Source: Streptomyces africanus (GTDB lineage: Bacteria; Actinomycetota; Actinomycetes; Streptomycetales; Streptomycetaceae). From it: a stretch of 44,620 nucleotides of DNA. The translations under genes were made by a program, and so were the position numbers. The notes beneath the pieces are model-generated. The model saw nothing but the letters and a program-made list of their open reading frames with translations. It had not been told where the DNA came from and ran no database searches. How positions within the stretch are numbered: position 1 is the stretch's first letter; every line of letters starts with the position of its first letter. The DNA is taken from NCBI RefSeq assembly GCF_002150735.1, contig NZ_MUKA01000107.1, positions 721-45,340 of the forward strand, given 5' to 3'. Shown here one piece after another: positions 1-8,498 of the stretch.

Positions 1-101
1 CCGGCCGGTCGCCGTCGGTCTCGCGGTCCCGCATCGGCCGGTCGCCGTCCGCCTCCGGGTCCCGCACCGGCCGGTCGCCGTCGGTCTCCGGGCTCACGGA
101 C
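1..101. repeat. 33-bp in-frame tandem repeat in MFS gene
   Basis: The core CGGCCGGTCGCCGTC recurs with a 33-bp period, giving at least three units up to the window edge. The period is a multiple of three, so each unit adds 11 residues (E-x-DGDRP-x-RD-x) to the loop after TM6. The next 50 bp carry two copies of a 30-bp unit encoding ASGPGER. The array probably continues to the left of the window. Confidence 0.8.
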
Positions 102-790
102 CGCTCCCCCGGCCCGGACGCGACTCCGGCCCGCTCCCCCGGCCCGGACGCCGCCGTACCCGCCGCACGCCCCCGTACGAACGGCAGCCACGGCAGGACG
201 GCCGCCACGGCCAGCCCCGCCCACAGGGCGAGGCCCGACTGCCAGCTGCCGCCCAGGGCGTCGGTCAGGGGCACCGTGACCGCTGCCGCGAGGGCCGTGC
301 CCAGGGCGAGCGCCATGGAGTACAGGCCGGTCATGGAGCCGACGCGGTCGGGGAACCAGTGCTTGACGATGACCGGCATCAGGACGTTGCTGACCGCGAT
401 GCCCATGAGGGCGAGGGCGCTGGCGGCCAGGAAGCCGGCCGTGCCGCCGGCGTACGGCCGGATCGCCAGGCCGGTGGCGATGGCGGCCATGCCGGCGCAC
501 ACCACGGCGCCGGCTCCGAAGCGGCGGGCGAGCCGCGGGGCCATGACGCCGAAGACGGCGAAGCACAGCGGCGGCACGGAGGTGAGCAGCCCGGCCACGC
601 TGCCGCTCATGCCGAGCCCGTCGCGGACCTCCTCCAGGAGGGCGCCGAGGCTGGTGATGGCGGGGCGGAGGTTCAGCGCGGACAGCACGATGCCGAGGAC
701 GAGCAGCCGCATCGTCCACGCGCGCGTGGCGGAGCCGCCGGGTTCCCGGGCCTCGTGCACGGCCGAACTGCGTACGGTCGGGGGCGTCAT
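1..790 (-). CDS. MFS transporter, CynX/NimT-like (3' part beyond window)
   Basis: Inner-membrane major facilitator permease; the reading frame is open through the left edge, so only the N-terminal half is present. Six hydrophobic segments are visible, beginning with a motif like LSALNLRPAITSLG, which is typical of the CynX/NimT (cyanate/2-nitroimidazole) branch. Substrate is unknown. After TM6 the central cytoplasmic loop is expanded by repeats: two 10-residue units containing ASGPGERS/A, then an 11-residue Asp/Arg-rich unit (DGDRPVRD type, 33-bp period) at least three times up to the window edge. I chose ATG at 790 because GAGGA lies about 10 nt upstream; ATGs at 814 and 826 are in frame and possible. 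It is divergent from a GntR regulator and has an operator-like palindrome just upstream, so control by that neighbour is likely (inference). Confidence 0.85.
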   Translation of the reverse strand, partial: MTPPTVRSSAVHEAREPGGSATRAWTMRLLVLGIVLSALNLRPAITSLGALLEEVRDGLGMSGSVAGLLTSVPPLCFAVFGVMAPRLARRFGAGAVVCAGMAAIATGLAIRPYAGGTAGFLAASALALMGIAVSNVLMPVIVKHWFPDRVGSMTGLYSMALALGTALAAAVTVPLTDALGGSWQSGLALWAGLAVAAVLPWLPFVRGRAAGTAASGPGERAGVASGPGERSVSPETDGDRPVRDPEADGDRPMRDRETDGDRP

Positions 791-829
791 CGTCCGGGTT
801 TCCTCGCTAGCCATGAGGCCCATCATAGA

Positions 830-842
830 ATCATAGGATGAT
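830..842. promoter_or_regulatory. 13-bp palindrome, probable GntR/FadR-type operator
   Basis: ATCAT-AGG-ATGAT is a perfect inverted repeat with a 3-nt centre, lying between the divergent MFS and GntR genes. On the minus strand it overlaps a TATGAT -10-like hexamer, and a second TATGAT lies 7 bp further on, so a bound regulator would block the MFS promoter. Short AT-rich palindromes of this size next to the gene are typical of FadR-subfamily GntR regulators (family knowledge). That this neighbour binds here is inference. Confidence 0.65.
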
Positions 843-905
843 TGACTGTCCACTCGGTTCCCTCCCGGGGCACGCTCCGGCGCCCCGGTCGTGCGAAGGT
901 GTGCC

Positions 906-1598
906 ATGCCCCTGAGCCATCCCCGACGTTCGGCGCTCTCCGAGCAGGTCATCGCCGCCCTGCGGGCCCAGATCACCTCCGGCGAGTGGCCGGTCGGCTC
1001 CCGCATCCCGACCGAGCCCGAACTGGTCGAGCAGCTGGGTGTCGCCCGCAACACGGTCCGCGAGGCCGTCCGCGCCCTGTCGCACAACGGCCTGCTGGAC
1101 ATCCGCCAGGGCTCCGGCACCTATGTCGTGGCGACGAGTGAGCTGGCGGGGGTGATGCAGCGGCGGTTCGCCGGCGCCGACCCCCGGCACATCGCCGAGC
1201 TGCGGTCCACGCTGGAGTCGGCCGCGGCCAGGCTGGCCGCTGAGCGGCGTACGGAGAAGGACCTCAAGCAGCTCGACGCGCTGCTGCTGCGGCGTGAGGA
1301 GGCCTGGGAGTCCGGTGACGCGGAGGCGTTCGTGACGGCGGACGCCACCTTCCACCTGGCCGTGGTGTCCGCCTCGCACAACGACGTGATGACGGCCATG
1401 TACGCGGACCTGGGCGAGGTGCTGCGGGACTGGCTGCGCGAGGACGTCGGCGAGGAGCTGACGCCGGAGACGTACATGGAGCACGCGCGGCTGCTCGACG
1501 CGATCCGCACGGGCGACGCGGCGCAGGCGGCGGCGGAGGCCGCTCGCTATCCGTTCCTGTGCCGCCTGGGCGGGTTCAGCCCGCCCGCCGGTGACTGA
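906..1598 (+). CDS. GntR family transcriptional regulator (FadR/FCD subfamily)
   Basis: About 230 residues, normal length for FadR-type regulators. Residues 5-70 form the winged HTH (VIAALRAQITSGEW, then PTEPELVEQLGVARNTVREA, the GntR signature). Residues about 85-220 form the helical FCD ligand domain with conserved D/H positions (ATFHLAVVSASHN). ATG at 906 is preceded by GAAGG 6 nt upstream; an upstream in-frame start at 891 has no good ribosome binding site. It most likely represses the divergent MFS gene through the palindrome at 830-842 in response to an organic-acid-type ligand (inference). Its last 23 bp overlap the convergent small secreted gene. Confidence 0.92.
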   Translation: MPLSHPRRSALSEQVIAALRAQITSGEWPVGSRIPTEPELVEQLGVARNTVREAVRALSHNGLLDIRQGSGTYVVATSELAGVMQRRFAGADPRHIAELRSTLESAAARLAAERRTEKDLKQLDALLLRREEAWESGDAEAFVTADATFHLAVVSASHNDVMTAMYADLGEVLRDWLREDVGEELTPETYMEHARLLDAIRTGDAAQAAAEAARYPFLCRLGGFSPPAGD

Positions 1599-1926
1599 TC
1601 CACACGTCGCCGACTTCCTTCCAGCAGCGTCCCGTCAGCCGCACGGTCTGCGCGGGCCCGGCCTCCACCGGGGAGCTGTCGGTGTCGATGTCCCACCAGC
1701 GGGCGCACTCGACGTGCAGGCTCACGCGGTCGGCCTCGGGGTACGGATTGTGGCAGTACACGGTCACCTTGGAGCCGGTGACGCGGATCCGGCACGCGGC
1801 ACCGAAGGGGGCGGCCGACTCGTGCTCGCCGGCGGGCACGCGCGCGTGGGACACCGCTTCGTACGCCAGGGTCAGGACGAGGGCGACGGCGAGGGACAGT
1901 GAGGCCGTTCGGCGGGACAAGCGCAC
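1576..1926 (-). CDS. small secreted protein, unknown function
   Basis: A 116-residue protein with an N-terminal signal peptide: MRLSRR, then the hydrophobic stretch TASLSLAVALVLTLAYEAVSHA with a probable cleavage near SHA. The mature part has four cysteines in the pattern C-x9-C-x15-C-x11-C and a beta-rich look (CRIRVTGSKVTVYCHNPYP), consistent with two disulfides in a small extracellular domain. I do not recognise a named family. The 3' end overlaps the end of the convergent GntR gene by 23 bp. The other edge faces a 200-bp non-coding stretch containing the repeats behind fabI. Confidence 0.7.
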   Translation of the reverse strand: MRLSRRTASLSLAVALVLTLAYEAVSHARVPAGEHESAAPFGAACRIRVTGSKVTVYCHNPYPEADRVSLHVECARWWDIDTDSSPVEAGPAQTVRLTGRCWKEVGDVWISHRRAG

Positions 1927-2077
1927 AAGGGGACCTCCTCGGCCGTGCTGGGGAGGGGCTCGCGTGGTGAACGCGTACTCCAGGGTGCCCAGTTGTGCGC
2001 CTCCTCCGCCCGGCCGGATGAGCCGAACGGGTGACGCCCCGCTCCCCGCGCGCTGCGGGGAAACGGGGCGCCGACGA

Positions 2078-2134
2078 CGTACGGGAGATCAGGCTCCGTA
2101 CGGGAGATCAGGCTCCGTACGCGGGATCAGGCTC
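2078..2134. repeat. three tandem 19-bp repeats over the fabI stop codon
   Basis: The unit CGTACGGGAGATCAGGCTC occurs at 2078-2096 and 2097-2115 without change and at 2116-2134 with small changes. The third copy contains the last codons and the TGA of fabI, so the other two look like duplicates of the gene's 3' end, each carrying an untranslated copy of the stop. No convincing hairpin or T-tract follows, so a terminator role is not shown. Confidence 0.85.
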
Positions 2135-2894
2135 CGATGGCGTGCAGACCGCCGTCCACGTGGATGATCTCGCCGGTGGTCTTCGGGAACCAGTCGCTCA
2201 GCAGCGCGACGACCCCGCGGCCGGCCGGCTCGGGGTCCTTCAGGTCCCACTCCAGCGGGGAGCGGTTGTCCCACACGGAGGCCAGCTCGCTGAAGCCCGG
2301 GATGGACTTGGCGGCCATGGAGCCGAGCGGGCCGGCCGAGATCAGGTTGCAGCGGATGTTCTGCTTGCCCAGGTCACGCGCCATGTAGCGGCTGGTGGCC
2401 TCCAGGGCGGCCTTGGCCGGGCCCATCCAGTCGTACTGCGGCCAGGCGAACTGCGCGTCGAAGGTCAGACCCACGACGGAGCCGCCGTTCTGCATCAGCG
2501 GCAGGCAGGCCATGGTGAGCGACTTCAGGGAGTACGCCGAGACGTGCATGGCCGTGGCGACCGACTCGAACGGCGTGTTGAGGAAGTTGCCGCCGAGGGC
2601 GTCCTGCGGGGCGAAGCCGATGGAGTGGACGACGCCGTCGAGGCCGCCGAGCTCCTCGCCGACGATGTCGGCCAGGCGCCCGAGGTGCTCGTCGTTGGTC
2701 ACGTCGAGCTCGATGACCTTGACGGGCTTGGGGAGCTTCTTGGCGATGCGCTCGGTCAGCGTGGGCCGCGGGAACGCCGTGAGGATGACCTCGGCGCCCT
2801 GTTCCTGGGCCAGCTTGGCGGCGTGGAAGGCGATGGAGGCCTCCGTCAGCACACCGGTGATCAGGACGCGCTTGCCCTCGAGAATTCCGCTCAT
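2127..2894 (-). CDS. fabI: enoyl-[acyl-carrier-protein] reductase, InhA/FabI type
   Basis: NADH-dependent reductase of the last step of each elongation cycle in type II fatty acid synthesis. The 255 residues are normal length. The Rossmann start is modified to LITGVLTEASIAFH as in FabI/InhA. The active site is F149...Y154-x6-K161 (WPQYDWMGPAKAAL), matching the Y158/K165 spacing of InhA rather than the YxxxK of ordinary SDRs. The C-terminus has TGEIIHVDGG. It follows fabG by 5 nt in the same direction, reproducing the mycobacterial mabA-inhA operon. Residues around the active site are those targeted by isoniazid and triclosan in homologues (family knowledge). Confidence 0.97.
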   Translation of the reverse strand: MSGILEGKRVLITGVLTEASIAFHAAKLAQEQGAEVILTAFPRPTLTERIAKKLPKPVKVIELDVTNDEHLGRLADIVGEELGGLDGVVHSIGFAPQDALGGNFLNTPFESVATAMHVSAYSLKSLTMACLPLMQNGGSVVGLTFDAQFAWPQYDWMGPAKAALEATSRYMARDLGKQNIRCNLISAGPLGSMAAKSIPGFSELASVWDNRSPLEWDLKDPEPAGRGVVALLSDWFPKTTGEIIHVDGGLHAIGA

Positions 2895-2899
2895 GGTGA

Positions 2900-3619
2900 T
2901 CAGTGACCCATTCCCAGTCCGCCGTCAACAGGGATGACGGCTCCAGTGATGTACGAGGCGTCGTCCGAGGCGAGGAACCGCACCGTCGCGGCGATCTCCT
3001 CCGGCTGCGCGTACCGGCCGAGCGGGACCTGCTTCACGATGCCGGCGCGCTGCTCGTCGGAGAGCACAGCGGTCATGTCGGTCTCGACGAAGCCGGGCGC
3101 GACGACGTTGAAGGTGATGTTCCGCGAGCCCAGCTCACGGGCGAGGGAGCGCGCGAAGCCGACGAGGCCGGCCTTGGAGGCGGCGTAGTTGGCCTGCCCC
3201 GCGGAGCCGAGCAGCCCGACGACCGACGAGATCAGGACGACGCGGCCCTTCTTGGCGCGCAGCATGCCGCGGTTGGCGCGCTTGACCACACGGAAGGTGC
3301 CGGTGAGGTTGGTGTCGAGGACGGACGTGAAGTCCTCCTCGGACATGCGCATCAGGAGCTGGTCCTTGGTGACACCGGCGTTGGCGACGAGGACCTCGAC
3401 GGGGCCGTGGGCCTCCTCGATCTCCTTGTAGGCCTGCTCCACCTGCTCGGCGTCGGTGATGTCGCACTTGACGGCAAGGCAGCCCAGATCTGTCAGGGCC
3501 GCCGGGGGCTCACCCGAGCGGTACGTGATGGCGACCTTGTCGCCGGCATCGGCGAAAGCACGGGCGATGGCGAGGCCGATGCCCCGGTTGCCTCCGGTGA
3601 CGAGAACCGAGCGGCTCAA
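2900..3619 (-). CDS. fabG: 3-oxoacyl-[acyl-carrier-protein] reductase
   Basis: NADPH-dependent SDR reducing beta-ketoacyl-ACP in fatty acid elongation; 239 residues. TGGNRGIG (8-15) binds the nucleotide and NAG is at 80-82. The catalytic tetrad is N104, S132, Y145, K149 (NYAASKAG), and ETDM and PVDGGLGMGH lie near the C-terminus. The start is a rare TTG at 3619, supported by GAAAGGG seven bases upstream and by the family N-terminus MSRSVLVTGG. First gene of the fabG-fabI operon; its promoter must lie in the 272-bp region shared with divergent tldD. Confidence 0.96.
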   Translation of the reverse strand: MSRSVLVTGGNRGIGLAIARAFADAGDKVAITYRSGEPPAALTDLGCLAVKCDITDAEQVEQAYKEIEEAHGPVEVLVANAGVTKDQLLMRMSEEDFTSVLDTNLTGTFRVVKRANRGMLRAKKGRVVLISSVVGLLGSAGQANYAASKAGLVGFARSLARELGSRNITFNVVAPGFVETDMTAVLSDEQRAGIVKQVPLGRYAQPEEIAATVRFLASDDASYITGAVIPVDGGLGMGH

Positions 3620-3891
3620 CGGATCACCCTTTCGGTAGCGGTCTGATACCCCGCCCGGGCGCCTGGACGACAGGCGGCGATGACAGGCGGCTTCCCCGAA
3701 AACCTATCGGTCCGGGCACGCCCGCGGACAATCGGGCACCGACAGTGGCGTACGGGACTCACTGTCGGGTCCCTACAGAAACCCGCGCGACCGGGTCGGG
3801 AAACTCGTGGCCCGCGCGCGGGCCGAGACGACATGATCGGAGCAGTCACGAAGTACGGCGACCACCCTCACCTCGACAGAAAGAGACGGCG
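3620..3891. promoter_or_regulatory. divergent intergenic region fabG / tldD
   Basis: 272 bp without a supportable gene. It must hold promoters for fabG (minus) and tldD (plus). Open frames here are N-terminal read-throughs of neighbouring frames. I see a relatively AT-rich core around 3695-3710 (GAAAACCTATCGG) but no convincing operator palindrome. Confidence 0.5.
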
Positions 3892-5415
3892 GTGCCTCAT
3901 ACCATCGACGAGGCCTTCACGGCCCTCCCCCTACGCGCCCTCGCCGACGCCGCCCTCGCACGCGCGCGTGCGTTGGGCGCCGAGCACGCGGACTTCCGGT
4001 TCGAGCGGGTGCGCAGCGCCTCCTGGCGGTTCCGGGACGCCAAGCCCGCCGGGTCGTCGGACACCACCGACCTCGGGTACGCGGTGCGCGTCGTGCACGG
4101 CGGTACGTGGGGTTTCGCCTCGGGGGTGGATCTCACTCTTGACGCCGCCGCAAAGGTGGCCTCCCAGGCGGTGGCCATGGCGAAGCTCTCGGCACAAGTG
4201 ATCAAGGCGGCCGGGTCGGACGAGCGGGTGGAGCTGGCCGACGAGCCGGTGCACGCCGACAAGACCTGGATCTCGTCGTACGAGATCGATCCGTTCACCG
4301 TGCCCGACGAGGAGAAGGCCGGGCTGATCGGGGACTGGAGCGCGCGGCTGCTGGCTGCCGCCGGGGTCGACCATGTGGACGCCTCGCTGCTCACCGTCCA
4401 CGAGAACAAGTTCTATGCCGACACCGCCGGGACCGTGACCACGCAGCAGCGGGTGCGGCTGCATCCGGTGTTCAACGCCGTGTCGGTGGACGAGTCGAGC
4501 GGCGAGTTCGACTCGATGCGCACCCTCGCGCCGCCCGTGGGACGCGGCTGGGAGTATCTGCGGGGCACCGGCTGGGACTGGGAGAGCGAGCTGGAGCAGA
4601 TCCCGGAACTGCTCGCCGAGAAGATGCGGGCGCCGAGCGTCCAGGCGGGCCTGTACGACCTGGTCGTCGACCCGTCCAACCTGTGGCTGACCATCCACGA
4701 GTCCATCGGGCACGCCACCGAGCTGGACCGGGCGCTCGGTTACGAGGCCGCCTACGCCGGCACCTCCTTCGCGACCTTCGACCAGCTGAACAAGCTGCGG
4801 TACGGCTCGGAGCTGATGAACGTCACCGGCGACCGCACCGCCGAGCACGGGCTCGCCACCATCGGGTACGACGACGAGGGCGTCGCCGGGCAGTCCTGGG
4901 ACCTGGTGAAGGACGGCACGCTCGTCGGCTACCAGCTGGACCGGCGGATCGCGCGACTGACCGGCTTCGCGCGGTCCAACGGCTGCGCCTACGCCGACTC
5001 CCCCGGGCACGTGCCGGTGCAGCGCATGGCCAACGTGTCGTTGCGGCCGGACCCGGCTGGGATGTCCACCGAGGACCTCATCGGGAGCGTGGAGCGGGGC
5101 ATCTACGTCGTCGGCGACCGGTCCTGGTCGATCGACATGCAGAGGTACAACTTCCAGTTCACCGGGCAGCGTTTCTACCGGATCGAGAACGGGCGGCTCG
5201 CCGGGCAGCTGCGGGACGTGGCCTACCAGGCGACGACGACCGACTTCTGGGGCTCGATGGCCGCGGTGGGCGGTCCGCAGACCTATGTCCTGGGCGGCGC
5301 CTTCAACTGCGGCAAGGCCCAGCCGGGCCAGGTCGCGGCCGTGTCGCACGGCTGCCCGTCGGCCCTCTTCAAGGGCGTCAACATTCTGAACACGACCCAG
5401 GAGGCCGGTCGATGA
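3892..5415 (+). CDS. tldD: TldD metalloprotease subunit
   Basis: Catalytic half of the TldD/TldE zinc protease, which trims peptides in E. coli microcin B17 maturation and CcdA degradation; the actinomycete substrate is not known. 507 residues, usual for the family. The zinc motif H269-E-S-I-G-H273 is present, and the C-terminal half carries the long beta regions (RSNGCAYADSPGHVPVQRM, GGAFNCGKAQPGQVAAVSHG). The GTG start at 3892 gives the family N-terminus; a longer in-frame reading back to 3745 is unlikely. The stop overlaps the next start as ATGA, as expected for the two halves of a heterodimer. Confidence 0.94.
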   Translation: MPHTIDEAFTALPLRALADAALARARALGAEHADFRFERVRSASWRFRDAKPAGSSDTTDLGYAVRVVHGGTWGFASGVDLTLDAAAKVASQAVAMAKLSAQVIKAAGSDERVELADEPVHADKTWISSYEIDPFTVPDEEKAGLIGDWSARLLAAAGVDHVDASLLTVHENKFYADTAGTVTTQQRVRLHPVFNAVSVDESSGEFDSMRTLAPPVGRGWEYLRGTGWDWESELEQIPELLAEKMRAPSVQAGLYDLVVDPSNLWLTIHESIGHATELDRALGYEAAYAGTSFATFDQLNKLRYGSELMNVTGDRTAEHGLATIGYDDEGVAGQSWDLVKDGTLVGYQLDRRIARLTGFARSNGCAYADSPGHVPVQRMANVSLRPDPAGMSTEDLIGSVERGIYVVGDRSWSIDMQRYNFQFTGQRFYRIENGRLAGQLRDVAYQATTTDFWGSMAAVGGPQTYVLGGAFNCGKAQPGQVAAVSHGCPSALFKGVNILNTTQEAGR

Positions 5416-6806
5416 GCCCCCGTACCAGCAAGCCGCACGAGGTCGTCGAGCGCGCCCTCGAACTGTCCCGGGCGGACGGGTGTGTCGTCATCGCCGACGA
5501 GCAGTCCACCGCCAACCTGCGCTGGGCGGGCAACGCGCTGACCACGAACGGGGTCACGCGCGGACGCACGCTCACCGTCGTCGCCACGGTCGACGGCAAG
5601 GAGGGCACGGCCTCGGGGGTCGTGTCGCGGTCCGCCGTGACGGCCGACGAGCTGGAGCCCCTGGTGCGGGCCGCCGAGGCCGCCGCGCGCGGCGCCGGGC
5701 CCGCCGAGGACGCGCAGCCGCTGGTCACGGGTGTGGCGCAGGCGCCGGAGTTCACGGAGGCGCCCGCCGAGACCTCCTCCGCCGTGTTCGCCGACTTCGC
5801 TCCGGCGCTCGGCGAGGCCTTCGCACGCGCGCGTGCGGGCGGCCGGGAGCTGTACGGCTTCGCCAACCACGAGTTGGTGTCGACGTATGTGGGGACGTCC
5901 ACGGGGCTGCGGCTGCGGCACGACCAGCCGAACGGGACGCTGGAGCTGAACGCCAAGTCGCCGGACCGGACCCGGTCCGCCTGGGCCGGTCGTTCCACCC
6001 GGGACTTCAAGGACGTCGACCCGGCGGCGCTGGACGCGGAGCTGGCCGTGCGCCTCGGGTGGGCCGAGCGGCGTGTGGAGCTGCCCGCGGGCCGGTACGA
6101 GACGCTGCTGCCGCCGACGGCCGTCGCGGACCTGCTGATCTACCAGATGTGGTCGGCGTCGGGCCGGGACGCGACGGAGGGCCGCACGGTGTTCTCCAAG
6201 CCGGGCGGCGGCACGCGGGTCGGCGAGAAGCTGACCGATCTGCCACTGACCCTGCGCAGCGACCCGGACGAGCCCGGTCTGGAGTCGGCGCCCTTCGTGA
6301 TCGCGCACTCCTCGGGGGGCGACCAGTCGGTGTTCGACAACGGGCTGCCGCTCGCGGCCACCGAGTGGATGAGCCGGGGCGAGCTGCGGCACCTGACGAC
6401 CAGCAGGCACAGTGCCGGGCTGACCGGGCTGCCGGTGGCGCCGGGGATCGAGAACCTGATCCTGGACGGGGGCGAGGACCGCTCCCTGGAGGAGATGGTC
6501 GCGAACACCGAGCGCGGGCTGCTGCTGACCTGCCTGTGGTACATCCGGGAGGTCGATCCGGCGACGCTGCTGCTCACGGGTCTGACCCGGGACGGCGTCT
6601 ACCTGGTCGAGAACGGCGAGGTGACCGGCGAGGTGAACAACTTCCGGTTCAACGAGTCGCCGGTCGGTGTCCTCGGCCGGGCCACGGAGGCCGGGCGCAC
6701 CGAGAAGACCCTGCCCAGGGAGTGGAGCGACTGGTTCACCAGGGCCGCGATGCCCGCGCTGCGCGTCCCGGATTTCAATATGAGCTCTGTCAGTCAGGGC
6801 GTATAA
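5412..6806 (+). CDS. tldE: TldE/PmbA-type metalloprotease partner subunit
   Basis: 464 residues, homologous in fold to TldD but without a HExxxH motif, as is normal for TldE/PmbA, the non-catalytic partner that shapes the substrate channel. Recognisable family stretches are GRTLTVVATVDGKEGTASG near residue 55 and LTGLPVAPGIENL and GLTRDGVYLVENGEVTGEV in the last third. The ATG at 5412 overlaps the tldD stop by 4 nt, so the two are translationally coupled. tyrS follows after 56 nt and may be partly read from the same transcript. Confidence 0.92.
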   Translation: MSPRTSKPHEVVERALELSRADGCVVIADEQSTANLRWAGNALTTNGVTRGRTLTVVATVDGKEGTASGVVSRSAVTADELEPLVRAAEAAARGAGPAEDAQPLVTGVAQAPEFTEAPAETSSAVFADFAPALGEAFARARAGGRELYGFANHELVSTYVGTSTGLRLRHDQPNGTLELNAKSPDRTRSAWAGRSTRDFKDVDPAALDAELAVRLGWAERRVELPAGRYETLLPPTAVADLLIYQMWSASGRDATEGRTVFSKPGGGTRVGEKLTDLPLTLRSDPDEPGLESAPFVIAHSSGGDQSVFDNGLPLAATEWMSRGELRHLTTSRHSAGLTGLPVAPGIENLILDGGEDRSLEEMVANTERGLLLTCLWYIREVDPATLLLTGLTRDGVYLVENGEVTGEVNNFRFNESPVGVLGRATEAGRTEKTLPREWSDWFTRAAMPALRVPDFNMSSVSQGV

Positions 6807-6862
6807 CCTCGTAGTCGGCTGTCACCCGACTGCCCGAAGATCATCAAGGAGACACGAGAACC

Positions 6863-8131
6863 GTGACGGACATCGTCGACGAGCTGAAGTGGCGCGGGCT
6901 GTTCGCCCTGTCCACTGACGAGGACGCTTTGCGCAAGGCGCTCGCGGACGGTCCCGTCACGTTCTATTGCGGCTTCGACCCGACGGCGCCGTCGCTGCAC
7001 GTGGGGCACCTGGTGCAGGTGCTGACCGTGCGCCGGCTCCAGCAGGCCGGTCACCGGCCGCTGGCGCTGGTCGGCGGGGCCACGGGCCTGATCGGCGACC
7101 CGCGTCCGACGGCGGAGCGCACGCTGAACGACCCGGAGACGGTCCGCGGCTGGGTCGACAAGCTGCGCGGCCAGATCGAGCCGTTCCTCTCCTTCGAGGG
7201 CGAGAACGCGGCCGTCATGGTCAACAACCTCGACTGGACGGAGAACCTCTCCGCGATCGAGTTCCTCCGGGACATCGGCAAGCACTTCCGTGTCAACAAG
7301 ATGCTGACCAAGGACTCCGTCGCCCGGCGCCTGGAGTCCTCCGAGGGCATCAGCTACACGGAGTTCAGCTACCAGCTCCTCCAGGGCATGGACTTCCTCC
7401 AGCTCTACCGGAGGTACGGCTGCACGCTCCAGCAGGGCGGCAGCGACCAGTGGGGCAACCTCACGGCGGGCCTGGACCTGATCCACCGGCTGGAGCCGGA
7501 CGCCTCGGTGCACGCCATGGCGACGCCGCTGATGACCAAGGCGGACGGCACCAAGTTCGGCAAGACCGAGGGCGGCGCCGTCTGGCTCGACCCGGAGATG
7601 ACGACGCCGTACGCGTTCTACCAGTTCTGGCTGAACGTGGACGACCGGGACATCTCCACGTACATGCGCATCCTGTCCTTCCGCTCCCGCGAGGAGCTTC
7701 AGGAGCTGGAGAAGCAGACCGAGGAGCGTCCGCACGCCCGTGCCGCGCAGCGTGCGCTGGCCGAGGAGCTGACGACGCTGGTGCACGGCGCGGACCAGAC
7801 GGCCGCCGTGATCGCCGCGTCCAAGGCCCTCTTCGGGCAGGGCGAGCTGGCGGAGCTCGACGAGCGGACGCTGGCCGCGGCCCTGTCGGAGGTGCCGCAC
7901 ATCCAGGTCGCCGAGCTCGGCCCGGCCGTCGACCTATTCGCCGAGGTCGGCCTGGTGGCCAGCAAGTCGGCCGCGCGGCGCACGGTCAAGGAGGGCGGTG
8001 CCTACGTGAACAACGTCAAGGTCGCCGCCGAGGACGCGGTCCCCGCCAAGGAGGACCTGCTGCACGGCCGCTGGCTCGTGCTGCGCCGGGGCAAGAAGAA
8101 CCTGGCGGCGGTGGAGGTCACGGGCGCCTGA
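6863..8131 (+). CDS. tyrS: tyrosyl-tRNA synthetase
   Basis: Charges tRNA-Tyr; class I synthetase, 422 residues. The HIGH motif is HVGH at 46-49 and the KMSKS loop is KFGKT at 231-235. [15 protein letters not shown] is the tyrosine-binding region. The C-terminal S4-like RNA-binding domain covers about 350-420 ([18 protein letters not shown]). The start is GTG at 6863 with AAGGAG 11 nt upstream. I see no T-box element in the 56-bp leader, only a weak 5-bp hairpin (GTCGG...). A strong terminator follows. Confidence 0.98.
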   Translation: MTDIVDELKWRGLFALSTDEDALRKALADGPVTFYCGFDPTAPSLHVGHLVQVLTVRRLQQAGHRPLALVGGATGLIGDPRPTAERTLNDPETVRGWVDKLRGQIEPFLSFEGENAAVMVNNLDWTENLSAIEFLRDIGKHFRVNKMLTKDSVARRLESSEGISYTEFSYQLLQGMDFLQLYRRYGCTLQQGGSDQWGNLTAGLDLIHRLEPDASVHAMATPLMTKADGTKFGKTEGGAVWLDPEMTTPYAFYQFWLNVDDRDISTYMRILSFRSREELQELEKQTEERPHARAAQRALAEELTTLVHGADQTAAVIAASKALFGQGELAELDERTLAAALSEVPHIQVAELGPAVDLFAEVGLVASKSAARRTVKEGGAYVNNVKVAAEDAVPAKEDLLHGRWLVLRRGKKNLAAVEVTGA

Positions 8132-8149
8132 GCGCGCGAGGACGTGAGG

Positions 8150-8187
8150 AAGGGGGGCGGTCTCCGGTGCCGGAGGCCGCCCCCCTT
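8150..8187. terminator. strong terminator after tyrS
   Basis: Near-perfect inverted repeat: AAGGGGGGCGGTCTCCGG pairs with the arm at 8170-8187, with a single T-G wobble and a 2-nt central gap (in practice a small loop). The A-A/T-T ends make it work in both directions, suiting its place between tyrS and the convergent GlsB-like gene. Confidence 0.88.
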
Positions 8188-8222
8188 CGCCTGTTGCCCC
8201 GTTCATGCTCTCGTCTGCCTCG

Positions 8223-8498
8223 TTAAGCCCTTCGCCTGTCTCCCCTGACCGCCGTCCAGGCCCGGTCGCCGAGACCGACGAGGATGATCGCCATCGCCAG
8301 TTGGAAGACATGCCGCCACCAGTCGATGCCCGCTGTGGCGTCGACACCGGCCGCCCGGGCGATCACGTTGCCGGCGATGCCGCCGATGATGCCCAGGATG
8401 ACGGTCAGCCACAGGGGGATGTGCTGCTTGCCCGGAATGATCGCCTTGGCGAGCAGACCGAGTACCAGTCCCACGATGATCGCCCACAACCAGCCCAT
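8223..8498 (-). CDS. GlsB/YeaQ/YmgE family membrane protein
   Basis: 91 residues with three hydrophobic segments and the family's glycine-rich pattern (MGWLWAIIVGLVLGLLAKAIIPG, LGIIGGIAGNVIARAAG). It is a small integral membrane protein of the so-called transglycosylase-associated family, linked to general stress responses in other bacteria; the biochemical function is unknown. The C-terminus ends in a basic tail (RGDRRRA). GAGGCAGCG precedes the ATG. It is divergent from the DUF3099 gene. Confidence 0.9.
   Translation of the reverse strand: MGWLWAIIVGLVLGLLAKAIIPGKQHIPLWLTVILGIIGGIAGNVIARAAGVDATAGIDWWRHVFQLAMAIILVGLGDRAWTAVRGDRRRA

Noticed and set aside
1..160. Tandem repeats at the left edge as a CRISPR array
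   Set aside because: Period and frame fit coding repeats; there are no distinct spacers and no cas genes.
276..836. Plus-strand frames over the MFS gene
   Set aside because: Antisense to six clear membrane helices on the minus strand; no domain.
3957..5837. Identical palindrome GCACGCGCGCGTGC in tldD (near 3958) and tldE (near 5823)
   Set aside because: Both encode an Ala-Arg-Ala-Arg run in a codon-biased GC-rich gene; probably coincidence rather than a site.
6807..6862. T-box or other riboswitch before tyrS
   Set aside because: Only 56 bp and a weak 5-bp hairpin; no T-box core sequence was seen.
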